Positions 1 through 8,969 of a stretch of 64,000 nucleotides of DNA are shown here, piece after piece. The notes under the pieces are model-generated. The model made no database searches and had not been told where the DNA came from. It saw only the letters and a list, made by a program, of their open reading frames with translations. How positions within the stretch are numbered: the first letter of the stretch is position 1; the number at the start of each line of letters is the position of its first letter. Both the position numbers and the translations under genes were made by a program. Source of the DNA: Henckelia pumila (lineage: Eukaryota; Streptophyta; Magnoliopsida; Lamiales; Gesneriaceae); the NCBI RefSeq assembly GCF_033568475.1, contig NW_027331831.1, positions 5,456,001 through 5,520,000 on the forward strand, in the 5' to 3' direction.

Positions 1-1353
1 GCGTACTAATCTCTGATAGCAGTCCACTGAAGCTCGATAGGTAGTCAAAACATCTATTCCCAGAATGCAATCAAAGTCGTCCATCGCCAGGACCATGAGA
101 TTCGCTAACAGAATGTTCCCTTCGAACTCTAAAGGGCAACCCATCACTAGACGCTTAGCCAAAGCAGATTGGCCCGTCGGAGTAGAAACAGACATCACTA
201 CGTCTAGTGCAATGCATGGTAACTTATGCCTCTTAACAAAACGTGCAGAAATGAAGGAATGAGATGCACCAGTGTCAATAAGTACAAGAGCAGGTATATC
301 ATAAAGCATAAATGTACCTGCGATGACTTTCTCATTCTCCTCCACAGCCTGATCATGTCTCAGGGCAAACACCTGGCCAGAAGCTCGTGGCCTCAAATGA
401 GAACTCCCAGCAGACTGTCCCTGCGACCTCTGCTGTACGGTAGCCTGAGAACCCGATCCTGAACCAGAACCAGAACCACCTCCCCCAGACATTGGACAAT
501 CTCTCCGGATATGACCAGTCTCTCCACAACGGAAACAAGCTCCAGAAGCTCTACGGCACTTGTCGGATGGATGGTTCTTCCCACAGTGATCACACTTGTC
601 CTTCTTACCATAACGGACAATACCTCCAGAACCAGAGGAAGAAGAAGATCCAGACTTCTTGAAAGTTTGGGCACGGGGACCCAAAGAACTAGCAGGCCTC
701 GACTGAGGGAAAGACCTGTTCCGCCGAATGCTGTCCTCTGCCTGATGACAACGGCTCACCAAACCTTCGTAGGACATGTCGTCGCCAACCGCCACACGGT
801 CATGGATCTCAGGGTTAAGGCCCTGAAGAAACAGATTATACTTCATCTCTGAGCTATCAGCAATCTCGGGGCAATAAGATAGCAGATCAAAGAACCTCTG
901 CTGATACTCATCGATAGACATGGTTCCCTGTCGCAGACTCAGTAGCTCGCCTGCCTTCGACTGTCGGAGTGCAGGAGGAAAATACCGCTTTTGGAAAGCT
1001 GTGCGGAACTCGGCCCAGGTGGCCACTCCTCTCGCCGCAACAAAAGGTGTAGAAGTAAACCTCCACCACCTGCGTGCACGCCCATCCAGAAGATAGCCAA
1101 GGGTCTCCACCTTCTGCTCATCGGTGCATTGGAAAGTCTGAAAAGTCGTCTCCATGCGGTCTAACCAGTTCTCCGCATCCTCCGGAGACTCACCTCCAAC
1201 TAAGGGCTTGGGACCCATAGCTAAGAATCGACGCACAGTGAAACGCTCGTCGTCATGATGACGATGACGCCGTTCTCGACGAGGCTCCCGGTCGGCATCA
1301 CCCCAACGCCCACCAACACTGCCATGAGAACTCTGGTCGTCACGATTTGACAT
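1..1353 (-). CDS. Ty3/gypsy retrotransposon Gag-protease, 3' part outside window
   Basis: An open minus-strand frame of 451 codons runs from an ATG at 1353 off the left edge. In order it shows an Arg/His/Asp-rich N-terminus, a retrotransposon Gag region (EDAENWLDRMETTF; WAEFRTAFQKRYFP), and a zinc-binding pair with CDHCGKNHPSDKC followed by a classical CCHC knuckle CFRCGETGHIRRDC near 490-540. A Gly/Ser-rich linker follows, then an aspartic protease with LVLIDTGASHSFIS (Asp-Thr-Gly at 268-276) and ILGIDVL near the edge. Gag packages element RNA and the protease processes the polyprotein. The start is chosen because it lies about 50 bp downstream of the primer binding site and no earlier in-frame ATG is better placed. 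No stop was found in the part read, so this copy may be young. Reverse transcriptase and integrase would lie left of the window. The order is that of plant chromovirus-like gypsy elements; the clade is not proven. Confidence 0.9.
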   Translation of the reverse strand, partial: MSNRDDQSSHGSVGGRWGDADREPRRERRHRHHDDERFTVRRFLAMGPKPLVGGESPEDAENWLDRMETTFQTFQCTDEQKVETLGYLLDGRARRWWRFTSTPFVAARGVATWAEFRTAFQKRYFPPALRQSKAGELLSLRQGTMSIDEYQQRFFDLLSYCPEIADSSEMKYNLFLQGLNPEIHDRVAVGDDMSYEGLVSRCHQAEDSIRRNRSFPQSRPASSLGPRAQTFKKSGSSSSSGSGGIVRYGKKDKCDHCGKNHPSDKCRRASGACFRCGETGHIRRDCPMSGGGGSGSGSGSGSQATVQQRSQGQSAGSSHLRPRASGQVFALRHDQAVEENEKVIAGTFMLYDIPALVLIDTGASHSFISARFVKRHKLPCIALDVVMSVSTPTGQSALAKRLVMGCPLEFEGNILLANLMVLAMDDFDCILGIDVLTTYRASVDCYQRLVR

Positions 1354-1402
1354 CTACAAAAATACCTCAAGATGAGACTAAATCCCAAGAATTCTTTTGC
1401 AT

Positions 1403-1414
1403 GCTCTGATACCA
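1403..1414 (-). promoter_or_regulatory. Primer binding site (initiator tRNA-Met) of the gypsy element
   Basis: The minus strand reads TGGTATCAGAGC, the complement of the 3' end of plant initiator tRNA-Met. It lies four bases inside the LTR edge at 1419 and about 50 bp before the gag ATG, as expected for priming minus-strand DNA synthesis. Confidence 0.85.
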
Positions 1415-2402
1415 TAAATGTAGTGACCCTTACCCGGATCACCTACTAAACAGAACTTATGCATGCAATTAACTTAATTAAACAGATATCAGAATAAAAC
1501 TGCGGAAACCATAAACATTATACAATCCCAAGTAAAGGAATCTGTAATTATCCAATAATATACAACCAAATCGAATAGTTGTATAAACCCAAACAACAGT
1601 AATAAAACCTAGACGAAGCTCCAGCTGGCCAACCACTGACTAGCCCCTCCTGGATCCACCCTCCTCGTCCAATCGCAAACCTGCCCCATGGAATAGGGTG
1701 TCCAAAAAATACAGAGTACGAGACGTGAGCATAAAACGCTCAGTGCGAGAGTATGAGTATACATGCATGCAAAGTGAACTCCCTATAGACTCGAGGTCAA
1801 GGATCAGATAACAGAGACAGACCGGGCCCTGGTATGTAGCACGCTGTGCCGTCGCTTCAGGAGGTGGCTCCCATACCGAGATAACTGTGGATACGCCGGA
1901 CCCAAATCGATGGAAGTCCATCCACTAACAGGATAGGGTACAACCCTACTACAGACATCTCGAAGGAGATACAGCAAGATGCAAATGAATGCAGCATAAT
2001 ATCATGGCATATAAATCATGCAGTCATATAATACATGCATACTCAGTCAGGATATCTCGAACAGTACTTTCGTACCTCAAAACAGTGAAAGCTCTACCAA
2101 CTCTAGGTCCACGCCTATAGTCTGCTCTACACTGCCAAATGATACTACTATCATTAAAGTGCTCTAAAAGCCTTAACTAAGCTATTGCATACTCCTAAAT
2201 ATTTATAGGGAGCAAAGCTATACCTTCGTCCGTCGTTAGCCCTTTGATGTCGATGCCTCCAGAACTTGGGCACGACTCCGCTACGACTACCGAACGCCTC
2301 TCCGACTTCCGGACCAAGCCTAAGAAGACTAGAACAGCTCCAAAAGGACTAGAAAGGAAAGGAGAACTCGGAATTGGCAAATGAAAGTGAAGCCTCGGCC
2401 TT

Positions 2403-2412
2403 CTATTTATAG
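2403..2412 (-). promoter_or_regulatory. TATA box in gypsy LTR
   Basis: CTATAAATAG on the minus strand, just downstream of the palindromic motif array. It is the best core promoter candidate for transcription of the gypsy element. Confidence 0.6.
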
Positions 2413-2417
2413 ACAAC

Positions 2418-2692
2418 GATCGGAACTTCCGATCCTTGATCGGAATGTCCGAACCTCGATCGGAACGTCCGATCCTGCCATCGGAACTTCCGAAGATCCT
2501 GATCTGCCACGTGTCAAAATATCACTTGTTGACTCCGGATAGGGGTGATCGGAGCTTCCGGTCCTGATCGGAGCTTCCGATCCAACCACACGTCATGCCT
2601 GACGTAATAACATCGGTGCCTCCGATCGCTCATCGGAGCTTCCGATCCTGTTCGGAGCTTCCGATCGTGCCTTCGGAGCTTCCGATCCGTCC
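2418..2692 (-). repeat. Array of ~10 palindromic motifs in LTR U3
   Basis: Repeated near-palindromes of the form GATCGGARCTTCCGATC, spaced irregularly every 18-45 bp. Clear copies lie at about 2418-2500 (four), 2549-2582 (two) and 2611-2692 (four). They sit directly upstream of the LTR TATA box, the position of enhancer arrays. The binding factor is unknown. Confidence 0.7.
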
Positions 2693-2756
2693 GATACCTA
2701 ATTCAATTAATTAGCATTAATCCTTTAATTACTCAATTAGGGCACGGGCTACTACA

Positions 2757-3205
2757 ACGGAACTACAGCTTTTTACTCCTCATGGAGAACACTGGTAACC
2801 CAAGATAAATCTCATGACCCTGGACCACTGGAATGGCTAGAAACGATTTGATGTCTTCCACTATTTGTGCATTGGTGTTCGGACTAAATGACAGAGTAGA
2901 ATCCTTAAAGTTAATAAGTTTACCCGATGCTTTCTCATAAGATCCCAGACAGTTCCTAAAAGTAGCTAGTGACGTCCTCCACTATAGCTCTGAAGAAAAT
3001 TAGACTGTCGTCTGCAAAAAAAAATAGGTGAGAAATAGGATGACAAGAAAAGACAATTTGGACTTCTGTTAAAAGTCTTCAATTCTCCATCTCTAGAAGT
3101 GTCGATGACAGCCCATGTGCACAAAGGACAAATAAATACGGCGAGAGAGGATCCTCCTGTCTAATCTCTTTAGTCGGTATCACATTCCCAACAATTTTAC
3201 AAGGG
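2757..3205 (-). pseudogene. LINE reverse transcriptase fragment
   Basis: On the minus strand, conceptual translation shows non-LTR reverse transcriptase motifs: RQEDPLSPYLFVLC, then the catalytic FFADDSLIFFRA near 2985-3030. After a frameshift come YEKASGKLINF, VEDIKSFLAIP and GHEIYLGLPVFSM, ending against the gypsy LTR at 2756. This is the palm/thumb region of a plant L1-type LINE. The piece is truncated at both ends, has an internal stop and a frameshift, and cannot be active. It is bordered on the left by the gypsy LTR and on the right by the foldback element. Confidence 0.8.
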
Positions 3206-3754
3206 CAAATTGAAAATAAATCCCCAATTCAAACATCAACTTTGTGTTCAGTCCCTAGTGCATAAAGTTTTATTCTGCACTTCCCCATACACCAAAATCT
3301 TTATTTTAACTCCCCATTTCATATTTTATTTCATTTTTGCATTAAATTTTATTTTATTTCTTTTCTACTTTGTTCTCATCTTCACGTGAAGAAGCCCTGG
3401 CTCTCCTCCAATTTCATCTATTCTCTCCTCCGATTTCTATCCCGTCGAAAATTTCATTCCCCAGTTCTCATTCTCTCGTGAAGCCTAGCTACTCTTCTCC
3501 CCAATTTTATCGCTTCACTCATCCGATTTCTATCTGTCAGAAAGCTCATTCCATATCCACCAATTTCCATCTCTTCCCATTCGTTAAAGTTTTTTTCCTG
3601 TTTTATTTATTCCCCATTGTTCAACCTGAAGTCTGGAAAACGTGGTCTATAGCGACGTCTGCACCCACCAAGAAATTCACGGACAACAAAAGGGAGTCAG
3701 GAGCAATCTGTTATTAGGTAAAAACACACACAAATCTTACCATATTACTAATAT

Positions 3755-4045
3755 ATGTTATTTTCCTTCATGAAGCCGATTATTTTTTTCCTTTTTTCCC
3801 TTCTTCTAACTGTTATTATTGCTCCAATTTTTAATGGGTTCTTGTTATTTTTGTTTGAAATCGACTATGATGGCGTGTGTTTTATGGCTAGTGCTATATT
3901 GGTAGTCGCATTGCTCATTGGAGCAGTCATTTGTATTTTAGTTGATTGGTGTTTGACGAATGTGATTGTGGTTTTTGAATCAAATTGGGGGTTTGCGCCA
4001 TTGAATATGAGCTCTTATTTAATGAAGGGGATGAAAAAAATTTGA
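3755..4045 (+). CDS. Small membrane-peptide ORF in left arm, doubtful gene
   Basis: A 96-codon frame whose product has two hydrophobic stretches (FFLFSLLLTVIIAPIFNGF and ILVVALLIGAVICILVDW) and a C-terminal half ending MSSYLMKGMKKI. A counterpart lies in the right arm on the opposite strand (14820 to about 15080), and the two C-terminal halves align without gaps. Substitutions between the copies include many amino-acid changes (for example ITNVIVVF-type versus LANVTVVF-type residues), which argues against strong protein constraint. I recognise no family. It may be a captured host fragment or simply arm sequence that stayed open. Confidence 0.3.
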   Translation: MLFSFMKPIIFFLFSLLLTVIIAPIFNGFLLFLFEIDYDGVCFMASAILVVALLIGAVICILVDWCLTNVIVVFESNWGFAPLNMSSYLMKGMKKI

Positions 4046-4719
4046 TTTTCCATGAAACAGTGTATTATCTTATGAAATTAGAATCAAAATCATTAAATAA
4101 AAATATTTGTCACATTTTTGTTTGTTTTTGCGCTTGGTTCAATTTGTGCCGAATTCTCTTCGGCATATGTTGGTTTCTTCTATTTATGGCGGTTTTTTTC
4201 TCAAATATTTCTTGTTTTTATTGAAACTCTGATTATATTTTTTTGACACGTGCTGATTTTTGTTTGAATTATGCTGATTTTAAAGCAGTGCATGATAATC
4301 CGATGAAATCTATTAAATTATGCGGCTTTTTCATTACTTATGGCATACTGTTTTATATTTTTATTTAGAAATGGTTCGAAAACGAGTAGGATCTGAGGTG
4401 AAAGCTAGTACCCGGAGGCCGCATGAGGCACCAAGTTGTTGCTCTGCTCTAGTATTTTGAGAAGGACTAAGGAAAATGAGAATAAAGTGAACAATTTTTT
4501 TGGTGTACTTTGTACTGTACTTTGATAGGACATATAACCATGTTGATGAAGTTGGTACTGTATTTTGGTTGAATTGATGTTTAATTTCTATTTATAACTA
4601 TGTTAATGAAGGTGGTACTGTATTTTGGTGAAATGGATGTTTAATTTCCATTTATAACTATGCTGGTGAAGTTGGATGTTTAATTTTGGTGGAATGGATG
4701 TTTAATTTTGGTTGAATGA

Positions 4720-5712
4720 ATGTTTAATTCTCATAACACAATTAGACGTATCGTTATACTTCATTTTCAAGCAAATGTACTATGTATCGTTATAAATGGT
4801 ACAACGTTTCTGACCAAGCACCAACACCAATGTAAAACATGTATGAAAAATGTACCAAATCTAACAAATTCTCATACCACAATTAGACGTTATTATACTT
4901 TATTTTCAATCAAAAGTACTATATGTATCGTTACAAATGGTACTGCATTTTTGATCACGTACCAACACCACAATGTAAAATATGTATGAAAGATGTACCA
5001 AATTTAACAAATTCTCATATCACAATTAGACGTTATTATACTTTATTTTTAATCAAAAGTACTAAGTATCGTTACAAATGGTACTACGTTTCTGATTATG
5101 CACCAACATCACAATGTAAAATATGTATGGAAGATGTACCAAATTTAAGAGATTATCATACTTAGTCATATCATAATTAGACGTTATTATACTTCATTTT
5201 CAAGAAAAAGTACTACGTATCAATACAAATGGTACTGCGTTTCTGAACCACGCACCAACATCACAATGTAAAACATGTATGGAAGATGTACCAAATTTAA
5301 CGAATTCTCATACCACAATTTGAGGTTATACTTCATTTTCAAGCAAAAGTACTATGTATCAATACAAATGGTACTGCATTTCTGACCACGCACCAACAAC
5401 ACAAGGTAAAACATGTATGGAAGATGTACTAAATATAACAAAATCTCATACCACAATTTGACGTTATTATACTTTGTTTGCTAGCTAAAGTATTACGTAT
5501 AGATATAAATGGTACTGCGTTTCTTACCACGCAGCAACACCATAATGTAAAACATGTATGGAAGTACCAAATTTAACAAATTCTCATTCCATAATTAGAT
5601 GCTATTATACTTCGTTTTTAAGCAAAGATACTACGTATCAATACAAATGGTACTATGTTTCTGATCATGCACCAACACCACAATGTAAAACATGTATGGA
5701 AGATCTTTATTG
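4720..5712 (+). repeat. ~140-bp tandem repeat, seven copies (left arm)
   Basis: The landmark GTTTCTGA recurs near 4806, 4946, 5088, 5239, 5378, 5519 and 5657, giving spacings of about 138-151 bp. Each unit contains TTATACTTCATTTTCAAG, a TACGTATC-like core, ACCAACACCACAATGTAAAA and ATGTACCAAATTTAACAAAT. Apparent reading frames across it are repeat artefacts. The right arm holds the same number of copies. Confidence 0.85.
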
Positions 5713-5755
5713 GTACTATGTATCTACATTACAAGAGGGGAGAACAATGAATGGT

Positions 5756-6187
5756 AATTAACACAAATTTATGCATCAAGTGCATGATTATATAACATCA
5801 ATGATGATTGACAAATGTTTATGAATCATAATGTCTAATTTTTATAGCACATATGGTGATTAACAAACACTATATGTATCCATTGTTTAAGTTTGTAACA
5901 TCTATGATTAAAACAACTTTATCTATGTATCCAATGTCCTAATTTGTAATATCAATGGTAATTAAAACATTTTAACTCATAAAATGTCTAAATTTTTAGT
6001 ATCAATCATGATTATAACATGTTTTTTGCATATATGGTGATTAACAAATACATGTATATGTATCTATTGTATATGTTTGTAATATCTATGGTTAAAACAA
6101 ATTTATTTATGAATCCAATGTCATAATTTTGTATCATAAATGGTGATTAACACATTTTTACACATAAAATGTTTAATTTTGTAGTAT
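5756..6187. repeat. AT-rich loop of foldback element
   Basis: The unique segment between the arms. It contains a diverged internal duplication: GGTGATTAACAAA recurs at about 5858 and 6040, and a partial third GGTGATTAACAC lies near 6142. Each copy carries related TATGTATC and ATGTCTAA/ATAATTT motifs. No coding capacity is seen. Confidence 0.5.
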
Positions 6188-6357
6188 AAATCAAAATACT
6201 TTAGCTTGAAAATGAAGTGGTCAGCAACACGGTACCATTTATATTTATACGTAGTACTTTAGCTAGCAAATAAAGTATAATAACGTCTAATTGTGGTATG
6301 AAAATGTATTAAATTTGGTACATCTTTCATATATTTTTTACATTGTGGTGTTGGTGT
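6188..6357 (-). repeat. Inner start of right arm, cut by copia insertion
   Basis: This stretch reads as the inverse of the left-arm tandem unit (GTACTTTAGCTAGCAAATAA, then TAATAACGTCTAATTGTGG). It stops at GTTGGTG where the copia LTR begins, and the arm resumes at 13157 with GTGGTCAGAAAC. It therefore fixes the copia insertion point within one tandem unit. Confidence 0.7.
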
Positions 6358-8181
6358 TGTTGAAACACGGTCGTTCTTCGGATCGAAAAAAAAAGTGATA
6401 CCCAGTGCAGCGGAAGTTTTAAAATTTTATATGGAACGATTCCATATCATGGGTATCAAATTCCTACGATTAAAATTGATAACATAAAATTTAAACAATA
6501 TAAATTTTACCTTAAAATCTCGAAGCGAGATTATGGACACCAATAAATTAAACTGCTCTTGTTGTATATCCCAAGAACTGATGAACGAACGTTTATTCAA
6601 TCAGGTCCACAAACAGAAGTTTAATCCCTCTGATAGACTGCACTAGAAAGTCTATCAGAAGTTTCTATGAAGAGAAATAATAGATTTGATCTGTTAAATC
6701 AGACTGCAAATTCAAAAATTTGCAGACTGAATTTTCAAACACAGTAGGGGAGAGGGGCGACCGAAAACCCTAAGAGAGGAGGCTCTGTGATTGTGTCAAT
6801 TTCTGTACTGCAATAACTTATTTATAATGTGGGCAACTAACAGCTTAGGGTCCATTAGTCATAAGTTCAAGCCTGACAAGCAAAGCCCGCATGTTCAGAA
6901 ATTAATATAAAATTCATCGTGACTCAGATTGATAAACCAATTTCACCAATGTGCACAGAAACCATTTCTGCATCTTTTAAAGTCAAGACAAATTTTCTAA
7001 ATCCGAATTCAGTGGTTTCCAAAAATGTCCATCAATATGTCATTTTAGGAAATCTTACTCCCTCTACTTTTAAATAAGAAGTCCTACTTCTTTATCCACT
7101 AAATTTAACTCTTTAAATTTAATTATCTCAACGGGGATTAGAAATCCATTAGTTGTGTGACCCTCAATGGTTCAGGGATACAGCTAGCCGTGGGCTCACA
7201 ACTCCTTGTTACTCGGAACAACAATTTCCGACTTGCCCATCGAATCATGGTAAGAGCGTCTAGCAACATCGCCCCATGATTCCCTAGGTATCACTGATAG
7301 TGCCTGCAAGAACCAGTAGATTTTGGTTAGCATACAGTACGGTCCCTTCATCCATATATCCCGATCGAATCAACAACCATTGGTACATCGAGAGTCGTTC
7401 GAGATTCGATAACTATGCAATGCATCTTGAAGATCAAATAGTGACATCGCATGTGCTACTAGGAAACCAAGTAACCTAAAAAACATCATGTACTCTAGCC
7501 AGAGATTCGTCACACTAATATCTCCTCAGATTTCATAGGATATCCACACTCGCAAGTGTGCGGTGAATCCTTGACAACAAAGCATCGACTCCTATATGTG
7601 TCGTAACTGTACCTAATCCCAAAACCTGATGACCCTAATAGAGTCGGTAAACGAGTCAAAGCACAGTACTAGCATATAGAGTCTCAATGATGTTTCAAGT
7701 AATAAGGACTAATGGTGTACAACCAAAACCGCAGACTATATCCACTCGATAAGTGATAACCACTTGGAAAGTCCGAATAGGGTAGTTCGATCATTCATCA
7801 TATGAATATCCATTTGCATGCTTCGAACATCTCTATGTTCCATACCAATGAAACATGGTACTCGGCATCGCAAATGCTAGTCTCAATCTCAAGCGATCTT
7901 TATCCTTATTTGTGGACGGCTCAATTGACTAGGAACTGTTTAGAATATACAGTGAACATAAGATGTGTTTCATGACAGTGATCTCTCTATATTCACTATC
8001 TCATCTTACTTTAGTATATTCAAGGTCTTTATCAAAATAATAATAGTATATCATTATATAATAATAAGATAAAGTGAACGCCATTTAAAGAACGTATATT
8101 ATATTAAACAAAGATTGTTTACAAAAAGAGACTCTCAAAGCCCTTAGCCACAAGTTGGCTAGCGGGGCATTAACTCTTTCA
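6358..8181 (-). mobile_element. Copia LTR, minus orientation, full length
   Basis: On the minus strand this runs from TGAAAGAGTTAATGCC (8181) to ...CGTGTTTCAACA (6358). The first ~380 bp are closely similar to the plus-oriented partial LTR at 12779-13156 (shared AGCCAACTTGTGGCTAAGGG and GATAAAGACCTTGAATATAC). A minus-strand TATAAATA lies at 6829-6836. The inner edge could be 6358 or 6361, since both give TG...CA ends. At about 1.82 kb it is long for a copia LTR. Its orientation is opposite to the gag-pol frame beside it. Confidence 0.8.
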
Positions 8182-8966
8182 ATCAAAAAATTTACAATAA
8201 ATTTCGATGACAAGTAGGGGATACATATTTAAGGGGTAAGAACGGGCCATAAACCAAGCCCACTTTTTTATTACAAATGACAATTCAAATTGGGCTATAA
8301 ACCAAGCCCATTAATAAAACCCAACAACAATAAAACCAAATATAAATTACCTAACATACACCTAAAACATTGGTCATGGCAATCGATCATCCTCTTATCC
8401 AATAATTAATTCAATAATTAAAACATTGGATAACATGCAATGGCATCATAATTAAAAGATAAAATCATATTTTATCTAATATATTCATAAGATCATATTT
8501 ATCATCAATTGTACCAAAATAATTAATTTTATAAAATCTAATTTAACGGATAAGATTTACAAATTTTCCAAAAATTTAAATTTATCCAAAAATCAATTTT
8601 AAAAATTTCGGACTCAAACAATTTGATCCGATGCCTCGTGGACCAATCAAAAACAATTTTCGATCGGACCAAAAACTAAAATTCTAAAATATTAAAATTT
8701 TAATTAAAAATCAATTTAATTTTTCCGGGCTGCCCAGGACAATCCCGGGCAGCCCGCGCCCCAATATGGTGGCCGGGCAGGGCAGGGCAGCCCGTCGCTG
8801 CCCATGGGCAGCACCGTGCGCTGCCCCGGGCAGCGACGATCGCTGCCCGATGTGCCCATTAAATTTTAATTTAAAATTTTGTTTTTGTTTCAAAAACCCA
8901 AGGCCAAAAATTTTGTACAATCGATTAATTTAATCGTTTGATCTGAGCAACCTGGCTCTGATACCA
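8182..8966 (-). mobile_element. Copia untranslated internal segment with primer binding site, minus orientation
   Basis: This stretch has no gene. The minus strand reads TGGTATCAGAGCC (8954-8966 region), a primer binding site for initiator tRNA-Met, and then AT-rich untranslated sequence down to the LTR at 8181. The middle (8727-8850) is GC-rich with repeated GCTGCCC/GGGCAGC words that can pair, unlike the surrounding AT-rich sequence. In the minus direction the order is primer site, UTR, LTR, with no gag-pol. This half is therefore a remnant element lacking its coding region and its own 5' LTR. Confidence 0.65.
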
Positions 8967-8969
8967 CTG

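Larger units (their letters stand above)
1419..2756 (-). mobile_element. 5' LTR of the gypsy element
   Basis: A 1338-bp LTR in minus orientation. Its ends are TGTAGTGACCC (1419) and GGGCTACTACA (2756), giving short terminal inverted repeats TGTAGT/ACTACA. The inner edge abuts the primer binding site. A TATA box (CTATAAATAG on the minus strand, 2403-2412) marks the U3/R region. Upstream of it, at about 2418-2692, lies an array of roughly ten palindromic TCGGA-N-TCCGA motifs. The 3' LTR is outside the window, so the target duplication cannot be checked. Confidence 0.85.
3203..5755 (+). repeat. Left arm of foldback element
   Basis: From outside in, the arm holds an AT-rich terminal stretch, a pyrimidine-rich segment (3370-3700), a small membrane-peptide frame (3755-4045), a well-conserved block starting ATGGTTCGAAAACGAGTAGG (4371 to about 4500), short direct repeats built on TTAATTT/GGTGGTACTG (4500-4730), and a seven-copy ~140-bp tandem array (about 4720-5712). 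The same blocks occur in reverse order and orientation in the right arm. The block at 4371-4500 differs from its partner at 14320-14443 by only a few bases and one indel. Confidence 0.8.

Noticed and set aside
65-852. Plus-strand open frames over 65-852
   Set aside because: They are shadows of the minus-strand gypsy Gag-protease frame, which has recognisable zinc-knuckle and DTG motifs.
3370-3717. 115-codon open frame near the left end of the foldback element
   Set aside because: Low-complexity Ser/Phe/Pro composition from a pyrimidine-rich stretch, and the right-arm counterpart is disrupted by indels.
4720-5712. Regular repeats that might suggest a CRISPR-like array
   Set aside because: Units are ~140 bp with no spacer/repeat alternation, they are mirrored in the other arm, and the sequence is plant; it is an ordinary tandem satellite inside a transposon.
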